Position numbers and translations under genes: made by a program. This document shows, piece after piece, positions 34,031 through 41,612 of a stretch of DNA of 64,000 nt; within the stretch, counting starts at the first letter, position 1, and each line of letters starts with the position of its first letter. The notes under the pieces were generated by a model that was not told the origin of the DNA, ran no database searches, and saw only the letters and a list, made by a program, of their open reading frames with translations. The DNA is from Pseudobutyrivibrio sp. ACV-2 (GTDB lineage Bacteria > Bacillota > Clostridia > Lachnospirales > Lachnospiraceae): contig NZ_FNQZ01000005.1 of NCBI RefSeq assembly GCF_900107545.1, positions 169,357 through 233,356 of the forward strand, given 5' to 3'.

Positions 34031-34452
34031 GCCAAAACATTAAGAGAAGACACCCCCAAATACTCTCTTGTCACTTTTATTTGCTCATCAATTTTTCTAG
34101 GCAAATCTGGTAATCCGCAGTACTCTCTAAAATATTTATAATCTAGCAACGCAAATATTTTTTTCTCTTCTTCATAATCTGCTTCTAAATCGAGCTGTAC
34201 AGCAACAGCATCATATGAATCCTGTAGATTCTGCCAATAACTGATACTTGTGCCTAACATTCTAGACAGCTTTATAGCAATATCTGTGGATAAACTTTGC
34301 TCTCCACGAATAAGAAGACTTAAATTCTTCGGTGTAGTGTCTAGTCTTTTTGCAAAATCTTCTTGTGTTAATCCGCTTTCATCTATTAATTCTTTTATAT
34401 AATATCCAGGATGAAATGCGATTGAATCTTTATATTCTATATAATTACTCAT
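33859..34452 (-). CDS. higA: HigA-type antitoxin with C-terminus replaced by AC-block sequence
   Basis: Residues 1-140 are a normal XRE/HigA antitoxin: FHPGYYIKELIDESGLTQEDFAKRL and PKNLSLLIRGEQSLSTDIAIKLSRMLG form the DNA-binding domain, followed by SYWQNLQDSYD. From about residue 141 (position 34030) the frame enters the AC-rich block and becomes a Leu/Val-rich stretch, unlike the ImmA/IrrE-like C-terminal domain usual for the long form of this family. The 197-aa product is therefore a truncation-fusion. The DNA-binding part may still regulate. It overlaps higB by 8 bp. Confidence 0.75.
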   Translation of the reverse strand: MSNYIEYKDSIAFHPGYYIKELIDESGLTQEDFAKRLDTTPKNLSLLIRGEQSLSTDIAIKLSRMLGTSISYWQNLQDSYDAVAVQLDLEADYEEEKKIFALLDYKYFREYCGLPDLPRKIDEQIKVTREYLGVSSLNVLALLVLSVVFLLVVGLLLGFLIVRLLVLVLLALLLALDLDHIRYVNQMFRSAVVYALI

Positions 34453-34816
34453 AATGTTTACTTACCTCCGATATCTCAACTATCTTAACGCTTGAAGCAA
34501 TTTCATCAATATTACATGGCACAAATGGTTCTCCATTATCATCTAAGGGCTGTAATATTATTCTCCATGGTTCTCTACGAGATTTCACATCAATCGCAAA
34601 ATATCCATCCAGATTTTTACCGTCCTTATTCTTCAATGCATGAAAATGTAAAGGAGGTAGCAGCACTATATCTTTTATTGTCTCAGCAGAATTTATTGAA
34701 TTAATTCTAGACATTAAACTAACTGCCAATCCATTATCCCCACCAAAAAGCTTTCGCGCCGCTTTCAACGAAGTACACTGTGCTTCGACTTTTGTTGAAG
34801 CATATTCTATTTTCAA
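34445..34816 (-). CDS. higB: HigB-type (RelE/ParE superfamily) toxin
   Basis: 123 residues. ARKLFGGDNGLAVSLMSRINSI, LLPPLHFHALKNKDGKNLDGYFAIDVKSRREPWRIILQPLDD follow the killer-protein family, a ribosome-dependent mRNA interferase fold with basic residues before the C-terminal strand. Toxin precedes antitoxin, the order typical of higBA. AGGTTAAAC precedes the ATG. It looks intact, while the antitoxin is damaged. Confidence 0.82.
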   Translation of the reverse strand: MKIEYASTKVEAQCTSLKAARKLFGGDNGLAVSLMSRINSINSAETIKDIVLLPPLHFHALKNKDGKNLDGYFAIDVKSRREPWRIILQPLDDNGEPFVPCNIDEIASSVKIVEISEVSKHYE

Positions 34817-34836
34817 AGTTTAACCTCCATTATTAC

Positions 34837-34857
34837 AAATTACCCGATAGGTAATTT
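34837..34857 (-). promoter_or_regulatory. putative HigA autoregulatory operator
   Basis: AAATTACC-N5-GGTAATTT, perfect 8-bp inverted repeat 21 bp before the higB start. TATAAT-like sequence (ACAATATAATG on the minus strand near 34860-34870) lies directly upstream, so a bound dimer would cover the promoter. Confidence 0.7.
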
Positions 34858-34910
34858 CATTATATTGTGATGAACTATAAAAGTCAACTTACAAACAACT
34901 TGTTCAATCC

Positions 34911-35273
34911 TTACATCAACTCCAACACCTCAGCCGCAATCTCAGCATCACACACCCTCATGATATTATCCTCAGCATCTTCCTTTGATAGCAGATTAAT
35001 GCTTCCATACCACACAACCTGATTATCAATAACAGCAAACCTCTCGCAGTCTTCATTCCTAAGTCTCACCTCGAATCCTGCACGTCTTAACCTCTCCAAC
35101 AGTTCCATTCTTACATAATCCTTGCCATATACATAAGCGTCTGGATGCCAGGTTACTATCGTTACATTCACCCCAAGCTCATACTTAGGTGCCAGCATCT
35201 CTACAAACTTTTCAACCTTCTTGGTGTTAATACGTGGGCTTGAGATTACAACTGATTTCTTTGTCTCCATCAA
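34911..35273 (-). pseudogene. C-terminal PLD-like domain remnant of a helicase/restriction-type protein
   Basis: 120 residues reading VVISSPRINTKKVEKFVEML, VTIVTWHPDAY, LRRAGFEVRLRNEDCERFAVIDNQVVWYGSINLLSKEDAEDNIMRV. This is the C-terminal phospholipase-D fold attached to DEAD/SNF2-type helicases of defence loci. The HKD motif HxK(x)4D is degraded to Cys-x-Arg with the Asp kept. No helicase precedes it; the ATG at 35273 is weak. Likely an orphan tail left after deletion, possibly still expressed. Confidence 0.65.
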
Positions 35274-35465
35274 TTCTCGATTGTAAACTCAATCTTTTTC
35301 ATCATACTCATAGGTCATAACCTCCGTTTCAATAAAAGAGCTCCGAAGCCGTGTTTGAACACAACCCCGAAGCCCTTTATAGCCCTATCAGCCTTATTCC
35401 TTTGTTAGTTTGTTAATTATGTCATTAATACCTTATGTTTTTATTTTTGTCCTTTTTGCTATATT

Positions 35466-38400
35466 TTATACTCTTTTTCTGTAGGTATAAAATCCTGCTC
35501 CGGCTGCTGCAAGAATTACTACAACAACTACTATTGGAACTATTGGGAAGCTATTTTCTGTAGCAGTTTCTTCCACTGCCTGTGGAACTTCCTCTTCTTC
35601 AATTGCTGTTGTATCCTTCTCTGCTTCAGCTTTTTCCTCTTTAGTCTCAACCTCTTCCTCTAAATCAGAAGCTACCTCGATTTCTTCCTCGTCATCAACT
35701 GTAGTTTCATCAGTTATAGCTGTCTTTGTAGTTGCGGCATTTGACTTAGCCTTTGAAGACTTACTTGTTGTAGCACTTGCAACCTTTGTTACAGCACCTG
35801 CTGCAGGTACCTGTGTGTCAGCAATTGTAGTGGTTGTTGTGTCAACTGCAGCTGCTGTTGATGTAGTACTTGAAGCTGCAGATGAGCTGCTTGTTGCTGC
35901 ACTACTTGATGATGAACTGCTTGATGAGCTTCTGCTTGATGATGAGCCTGATGTGCTTCCTGCAGAAGCAGAGCTATTTGTTGGAGTAGCTGTTTCTGTT
36001 GGAGTAGTTGTACTTGGCTGCTCTGATTCACCTGCAGGCTGTGTAGTGCCAGTCTGTGTATTGTCTGAAGTGTTTGCTGGCTCCTCAGTTTTTTGCTCTT
36101 CTGTAGATGGAGTTTCTGCTGCTGGCTCATCCGTTTTTGGATTTTCTGTCTTTGGCTCCTCTTCAACAAGCTGAGACTCGCTAGGACGTGTAGCTGTAAA
36201 TAACGCATTTACGTTATTTTTTACAAATCCATTTCCATTGCTGATAGCAAGTACCACACCTTCACTGAAAATATTGTGCTCTTCTGCCTTTACTTCCATT
36301 GGTGCAAATACTGCTTTAACCGCATTTACGATATCCTCGATGATGCCTGACTCCTCTTCACCAGCTTCTGATTTCTCAGAAACTTCAGCATCCTCATTTG
36401 ATTCAGCCTCTGCATTAGAAGCTTCTTCATCGGTCTTTGAAGCATCAGACTTTGTCTCTTCTGTCTTTTCTACATCAGAAGTCTCTAACTCTTCCAAGTC
36501 TTCGAGTGCTTCTATATCCTCTTCCTCTAATTCCTCTTCTAATTCTTCCTCATCCTTATCTGTAGCCTTGTCCTCAGAGTAAAGAATCTCATCAGGAACA
36601 TTTACAGAATACCAGCCATTACCGATATGAGCCATTGCCTTACCAGACTCACCAAAAATGTCATTACCATTTTCATCTGTGCCAAGTAAGAATGCCTTTT
36701 CAGGGAACTCTTCTCTATCGAGTCTGACATAAACCTTTGTCTGACCTTCTACCTCTGGCTCTTCCTCATCTGTAGTCTTTTCAGGCTCCTCGATTTCTTC
36801 CTTTTCTTTGTTTTCTTTATAAGTAGCATCATAGAGCTTTTCAATTTCAGTTGATGTAAGTGCTGTGTCATAGATTCTTACATCGTCAAACATTGCATTT
36901 CTTACATCCTCATCAGACCAGATGTCACCAGCACCAACCATTACATGGTTTGCATTCTGGATAGCTGCACCCTGTCCTGAGAAGCAATTTGAAATGTCCT
37001 TCTTGTCATAAACAATCTGGTTGCCATTGAGATAGACTTTGATACCATTTGGGGCAACTGTGTAAGTTACAAGCTGCCATTTATTTGTAAGCTCACCATA
37101 GCTTATTGCTGGAGCTGCATCTGAGTAATCGTTTGCATTGATACGACCTATAAGGTTTGCACCGATTCTTGTCATTGGATATGTGCCTGTTGTTGCACCA
37201 TCAGAAAGCCAGTCAGCTTCAAACAATGCGCTGTGCTCCCAGGTACTTGAATCCACATTTACCCACATGCTTACTGTGTAACCTGCCTTATCTACATTTG
37301 CAAATACATCACCAGGAAGAGATAAATAATTTACCTGTTTGCTTCCAGCTGTATTTTCAAGCTTTAAAACATTTCCTCTGGTTTCATCTTCTACAACTGA
37401 GGCTGTGCCCTTAAGTGTTGCACTGTCGCTCTTCTGCGAAGCGTTTGTTGCAGCTACGCTTTCTCCATCAACAGCATCGAAGTCATATCCAACGATTACC
37501 TTTGGAGCATCGTATACTAAAACTTTGTAGTCTGCTGTTTCTGTAACATCACCACATGTGATAGTAGCTGTAAGAGTTACTGTAGTATCCTCTGCAGGGG
37601 TACCAACAATACCCTTTGCTGAAACAACAGCTTCATTGTCAGATGACCACTCAATAGTTGCACCTGCAAGCTCTGTTGGAAGAGTAATGTTTTCTCTTGT
37701 TGTATCAGGAACAATATCCTTTAACTGCTCTACAACCTTTCCTACTACAAGGTCATCAGACTGCTCAAACTTACTTCCCCAAACAGCTAAATTGTTATTG
37801 CCGATAGCTGTGAAGGTCATTGTTTTAGCACCATTGTCGTTAGTCTGTTCAAAGAACACACCCTTGTATGTAGCACCATCGATATCAAGTGTAACATAGG
37901 TGTAATCCTCGCCATCCTTCATAGACCATGTGCCGTTCTGATCACCTGAAATAGTTCCATCGCTGTTTAATAAAACAGTCTGTGTAGTAAGCATGCTGCC
38001 GTCCTTTTCAGCATTGCCGTGATTAATAAACTCATAGCTTCCTACTACGTCCTCCTCAGTATACTTCTGAATCAGTTCGTTTCTATTTTCATAAACTGCT
38101 GTTACAAGCCAATCGTCCTCATTCAAGAACTGCTGATGAACTCTGACCTCATGACCTTCGCCACGGGATGCATCTAAAAATCTCTGATGATATACCAGAT
38201 AATATTTTCCATCATCTGTAATAAGTGCTGAGTTGTGACCTGCTGCTCTGTAGCCTGGCTGATCGTAGAACTGATAGTTACCAATCAATTTAGTACCATA
38301 CTGATAGCAGTTCACTCCGCTTCCTGCTGCATTCTTTCCTGAAGCATCCTCATATGGTCCATATACATTTTTAGAACGGAACAATCTCATGTTGTAGCCG

Positions 38401-39389
38401 CCTGTAGTGGTAAGTCCACCGTAGGTTTCATACATGTAATAGTATCCAGTGTTTTTGTCATATTCGATGTATGGTCCCTCACCTGACTGATGATTGCTGC
38501 CTGCGATATGAACGCCAAAGTAACGATCAACTGTATTTCCACTTGTGGCTTCCACACCATCTTTACCTGGGTAGATAGCCTCTCCTGTCTTTTGGTCAAT
38601 CTCTAAGATGAAAAGACCACCTGACCATGAACCATATACCATGTACAGATGCTCGCCTGTTGCGTCATAGAAAAGCGTTGGATCGATGGCATTTGGTGCA
38701 TAATTATTATTCCAGCTGCCATCCTTGTTGAAGCACTTCCATGTAGAAACATCACCATCAATTGTGCCCTCTGCGATAAGGTCATTGAATGGAAGATAGT
38801 CATTTGTGTATGTGGTATCACGGGTACTATTTCCGTCGTAATTCACCTTGCCTGTGTTGGTAAATCCAGAGTAGACTACTGTTCCGCCATACTCGTAGCC
38901 ACCATCAGCTCTGTCAGAAACCATGTAGCCGATGCAGGATCTGCGCCATGTAGATGATGCACTGTAGTAGAGCATGTATGCACCCTTGTGGCCATCCTTC
39001 CAAACATAGTTTGGATTGTAGATTACATCTGGTGCCCATACCGCATAATTGCCACCAGAACAATCTCCGTCATCATAGCCAGCCCATTTAAATGACTCAG
39101 CAAGATTTTCCTTTAAATTTCCATAGATTGTGTTTCCATTTGGATCCTGATAATCACTAGAAACCTGTTTCCAGTTTACCAGGTCACTTGATTTTGCTGT
39201 TGCGATATGAGAACCAAACACATAATAATCGTCCCCATACTGAAAAATGGATGGGTCATGAACCATAACCCTGTCGATGCTATTAACAGCCTTTGCCTCT
39301 AGTGTTCCCACACCGGAAAGCTGAAAAGCAGGTGCTGCAACAGCTGCTGCCATAGTCAAAGCCATAGCCCGTTTTGCAATCTTCTTCAT
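35466..39389 (-). CDS. secreted, membrane-anchored GH43 arabinanase-type protein with LamG domain
   Basis: 1307 residues. Signal peptide (1-34), GH43 five-bladed propeller (about 36-430) with VMVHDPSIFQYGDDYYVFGSH (base Asp45), YAVWAPDVIYNP, AIDPTLFYD and SGEGPYIEYD (acid Glu), as in endo- or exo-arabinanases. Next come the arabinanase C-terminal beta domain, a bacterial Ig-like domain (TLPTELAGATIEWSSDNEAVVS), a LamG/concanavalin-type domain (about 640-850, YTVSMWVNVDSSTWEHSALFEAD), then long Glu/Ser/Thr-rich linkers and a C-terminal transmembrane helix with RKRV tail. No LPxTG. It should cut arabinan side chains of pectin at the cell surface. Confidence 0.88.
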   Translation of the reverse strand: MKKIAKRAMALTMAAAVAAPAFQLSGVGTLEAKAVNSIDRVMVHDPSIFQYGDDYYVFGSHIATAKSSDLVNWKQVSSDYQDPNGNTIYGNLKENLAESFKWAGYDDGDCSGGNYAVWAPDVIYNPNYVWKDGHKGAYMLYYSASSTWRRSCIGYMVSDRADGGYEYGGTVVYSGFTNTGKVNYDGNSTRDTTYTNDYLPFNDLIAEGTIDGDVSTWKCFNKDGSWNNNYAPNAIDPTLFYDATGEHLYMVYGSWSGGLFILEIDQKTGEAIYPGKDGVEATSGNTVDRYFGVHIAGSNHQSGEGPYIEYDKNTGYYYMYETYGGLTTTGGYNMRLFRSKNVYGPYEDASGKNAAGSGVNCYQYGTKLIGNYQFYDQPGYRAAGHNSALITDDGKYYLVYHQRFLDASRGEGHEVRVHQQFLNEDDWLVTAVYENRNELIQKYTEEDVVGSYEFINHGNAEKDGSMLTTQTVLLNSDGTISGDQNGTWSMKDGEDYTYVTLDIDGATYKGVFFEQTNDNGAKTMTFTAIGNNNLAVWGSKFEQSDDLVVGKVVEQLKDIVPDTTRENITLPTELAGATIEWSSDNEAVVSAKGIVGTPAEDTTVTLTATITCGDVTETADYKVLVYDAPKVIVGYDFDAVDGESVAATNASQKSDSATLKGTASVVEDETRGNVLKLENTAGSKQVNYLSLPGDVFANVDKAGYTVSMWVNVDSSTWEHSALFEADWLSDGATTGTYPMTRIGANLIGRINANDYSDAAPAISYGELTNKWQLVTYTVAPNGIKVYLNGNQIVYDKKDISNCFSGQGAAIQNANHVMVGAGDIWSDEDVRNAMFDDVRIYDTALTSTEIEKLYDATYKENKEKEEIEEPEKTTDEEEPEVEGQTKVYVRLDREEFPEKAFLLGTDENGNDIFGESGKAMAHIGNGWYSVNVPDEILYSEDKATDKDEEELEEELEEEDIEALEDLEELETSDVEKTEETKSDASKTDEEASNAEAESNEDAEVSEKSEAGEEESGIIEDIVNAVKAVFAPMEVKAEEHNIFSEGVVLAISNGNGFVKNNVNALFTATRPSESQLVEEEPKTENPKTDEPAAETPSTEEQKTEEPANTSDNTQTGTTQPAGESEQPSTTTPTETATPTNSSASAGSTSGSSSSRSSSSSSSSSSAATSSSSAASSTTSTAAAVDTTTTTIADTQVPAAGAVTKVASATTSKSSKAKSNAATTKTAITDETTVDDEEEIEVASDLEEEVETKEEKAEAEKDTTAIEEEEVPQAVEETATENSFPIVPIVVVVVILAAAGAGFYTYRKRV

Positions 39390-39601
39390 CGTTCCCCCTT
39401 AAACCTTTCTTTTACAAATTTTAGATATATCTAAAGTATTTTAAATATATCCTCTTCTCATCCATTTTATACAACAAACAGCCAATATATTCAATAGTTA
39501 TAGGGTATTATTCCTCAAATCTACTTATTTTTGTAAAATACTTTAGTATTTTGTGATGTATTTTTGTCTATTATGAATAATATTTTGACATCTTTTGGAC
39601 A

Positions 39602-39637
39602 AAAAAAATCCATGGCTGATTTCTCAACCATGGATTG
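39602..39637 (-). terminator. terminator of the alcohol dehydrogenase gene
   Basis: AATCCATGG(T)TGA/TCA(G)CCATGGATT stem with GAAA loop, followed on the minus strand by TTTTTTTT. Between here and 39390 the region upstream of the GH43 gene holds its promoter but no gene. Confidence 0.9.
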
Positions 39638-39653
39638 ATAGCAAAATATAAAT

Positions 39654-40802
39654 TTATGCCATAAGCATACGGAACATTTCGATAACCTGCTCCTTTGTAG
39701 CCTCGCGTGGATTACCTGGGTAGCATGCATCATTAAGAGCATCTGTTGCAAGCTGATCTAAATCTTCCTCTTTAATCTTATCAAGAGTTGTTGGAATACC
39801 TACATCCTCAGAAAGCTTCTTAACAGCTGCGATAGCTGCATCACGATACTCTTCCTGTGACATGTTATCAACGCCCTCTACGCCCATTGCTCTAGCAACC
39901 TCGCGAAGTCTCTCACCTGTGTACTCACGGTTGAACTCCATAGAGATTGGAAGGAACATAGCACATGCTACACCGTGTGGTGTGTCATAGTGAGCTGAAA
40001 GTGTATGTGCCATAGCGTGGTCAATACCAAGACCTACGTTTGAGAAGCCCATACCAGCAATGTATTGGCCAAGAGCCATACCCTCGCGGCCTTCCTTTTT
40101 ATTTTCAACAGCGTCACGAAGATTCTTTGAGATAAGACGGATAGCTTCAAGATGGAACATATCTGTCATCTCCCAAGCTGCCTTTGTGGTGTAGCCCTCG
40201 ATAGCGTGTGTAAGAGCATCCATACCTGTAGCTGCTGTAAGTCCCTTTGGCATTGAAGACATCATCTCTGGGTCAACAACTGCAACGATAGGCATATCGT
40301 GTGTGTCAACACATACGAACTTTCTTTCCTTTTCAACATCAGTGATTACATAGTTGATTGTAACCTCTGCTGCTGTACCAGCTGTAGTTGGAACTGCAAT
40401 GATAGGTACACATGGATTTTTTGTTGGTGCAACGCCCTCAAGTGAGCGAACATCAGCAAACTCTGGATTTGTGATGATGATACCGATAGCCTTTGATGTG
40501 TCCATTGAAGAACCACCACCGATTGCTACGATACAGTCTGCTCCTGATTTTTTGAATGCCTCTACACCATTCTTTACATTTTCGATTGTTGGGTTTGGCT
40601 TGATATCTGAATAGATTTCATAAGGAATCTTTGCTGCATCAAGAAGGTCTGTAACCTTTCCTGTAACACCAAACTTAATAAGGTCTGGATCCGATGCAAC
40701 AAATGCCTTCTTAAATCCGTTGTTGTTAATTTCTGTTACTACTTCGCTGATTGCGCCAGCACCATGATAAGATGTTGGGTTAAGTGAAATTCTGTTTGCC
40801 AT
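39654..40802 (-). CDS. iron-containing alcohol dehydrogenase
   Basis: 382 residues from the ATG at 40802 (AAGGAG eight bases upstream; the GTG at 40811 is rejected). Group III Fe-ADH: NAD site IGGGSSMDTSKAIG with VPTTAGTAAEVT, and metal ligands in THAIEGYTT, GLGIDHAMAHTLSAHYDTPHGVA. Similar to lactaldehyde reductase FucO and butanol or ethanol dehydrogenases. It would reoxidise NADH by reducing aldehydes during fermentation. A Rex-type operator lies in its leader, and a divergent-looking but same-strand TetR gene follows upstream. Confidence 0.92.
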   Translation of the reverse strand: MANRISLNPTSYHGAGAISEVVTEINNNGFKKAFVASDPDLIKFGVTGKVTDLLDAAKIPYEIYSDIKPNPTIENVKNGVEAFKKSGADCIVAIGGGSSMDTSKAIGIIITNPEFADVRSLEGVAPTKNPCVPIIAVPTTAGTAAEVTINYVITDVEKERKFVCVDTHDMPIVAVVDPEMMSSMPKGLTAATGMDALTHAIEGYTTKAAWEMTDMFHLEAIRLISKNLRDAVENKKEGREGMALGQYIAGMGFSNVGLGIDHAMAHTLSAHYDTPHGVACAMFLPISMEFNREYTGERLREVARAMGVEGVDNMSQEEYRDAAIAAVKKLSEDVGIPTTLDKIKEEDLDQLATDALNDACYPGNPREATKEQVIEMFRMLMA

Positions 40803-40832
40803 AACATACACTCCTTTTTTATACTTTTTAGT

Positions 40833-40850
40833 GTGTTAAATAATTAACAC
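40833..40850 (-). promoter_or_regulatory. Rex-like operator upstream of the alcohol dehydrogenase
   Basis: GTGTTAA-ATAA-TTAACAC, a perfect 18-bp palindrome matching the Rex consensus TTGTTAAnnnnTTAACAA at 16 of 18 positions. It starts 31 bp before the ATG. A second dyad, CTCCCCTA/TAGGGGAG (40850-40887, 22-bp spacer), is directly beyond and may bind another regulator such as the nearby TetR protein. Confidence 0.72.
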
Positions 40851-40959
40851 TCCCCTACGAGAATAATTTTATCACCTCATAGGGGAGCAATATAAGTTAC
40901 AGATATTCACTTGTGTAACATTTCTGAAAATTTCTTTATTGCGCTAAATCATAGGCTTT

Positions 40960-41508
40960 TTATACCAGGTTGATCGTTGAAAACAATCTGTGTAACGCTT
41001 CTGGCATAGCCTCAATCATCAAATCTGCAAGCTCTTCCTCGGATTCCTTCATGCCCTTCATCAGCCACTGGACTGTCATGTAAATTGATGACTGGCAATA
41101 CATCTCAAGAAGCTTTCTGATGCGATGCTCTGGTGGTGCGCCAGTTTTTTCACGAATAAGAGCACAATAGAACTCATAAATCATAATGAAGTCATGTTCC
41201 TTGAGATTATTCTGCTCATCTCCCTTGAAGCCTGCTGTGAAAAAAAGCCTTTCCTGCTTGATGTATTGAAACTTTTTGATTAGGCCATCCCTAATAGTCT
41301 CGCCCTTTCCCATTTCCTTGAAGGACTGTTCCAAGAGCCTGTCAAAGTACCAGTTCACCAAATCATATTTATCTATAAAATTTCTATAAAAGCTTTGTCT
41401 GGAGACTCCGCACTCCTCTACTATCTGTTTTACAGTAATGTTCTCCACCGTGGAATGCTTCATGCATCGCTTCATTGCCTCTGCAAGCTTGTACTTTATG
41501 TCTGGCAT
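40960..41508 (-). CDS. TetR/AcrR family transcriptional regulator
   Basis: 182 residues. N-terminal helix-turn-helix ITVKQIVEECGVSRQSFYRNFIDKYDLVNWYF, then an all-helical C-terminal domain (TetR_C_8-like, with a dihydroxyacetone-kinase-regulator look). Ligand unknown. It precedes the alcohol dehydrogenase on the same strand by 150 bp, and the CTCCCCTA/TAGGGGAG dyad between them is a candidate target. TATTCTCCCCC-type leader gives AGGGGGAGAAT before the ATG. Confidence 0.88.
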   Translation of the reverse strand: MPDIKYKLAEAMKRCMKHSTVENITVKQIVEECGVSRQSFYRNFIDKYDLVNWYFDRLLEQSFKEMGKGETIRDGLIKKFQYIKQERLFFTAGFKGDEQNNLKEHDFIMIYEFYCALIREKTGAPPEHRIRKLLEMYCQSSIYMTVQWLMKGMKESEEELADLMIEAMPEALHRLFSTINLV

Positions 41509-41575
41509 ATTCTCCCCCTAGAAATGTGTTGATACAAATATGATAACACACTTGCAGTATCGATAAAAAACAAAA

Positions 41576-41604
41576 TAGAGAGCCCAAATCTTAGGCTCTC
41601 CATT
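41576..41604 (-). terminator. terminator of the FMN-binding/GLUG gene
   Basis: GAGAGCC/GGCTCTC stem followed on the minus strand by TATTTTG. Confidence 0.75.
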
Positions 41605-41612
41605 TTAGATTA

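Noticed and set aside
33829..34113. + strand Lys/Asn/Gln-rich ORF (94 codons)
   Set aside because: Its right half is antisense to the conserved higA coding sequence and no ribosome-binding site or homologous pattern was seen; kept only as a curiosity in the AC-block finding.
35789..36582. Long shadow ORFs opposite or shifted within the GH43 linker (Gln/Leu-rich and Ser-rich)
   Set aside because: By-products of the Ser/Thr/Glu low-complexity coding sequence of the GH43 protein.
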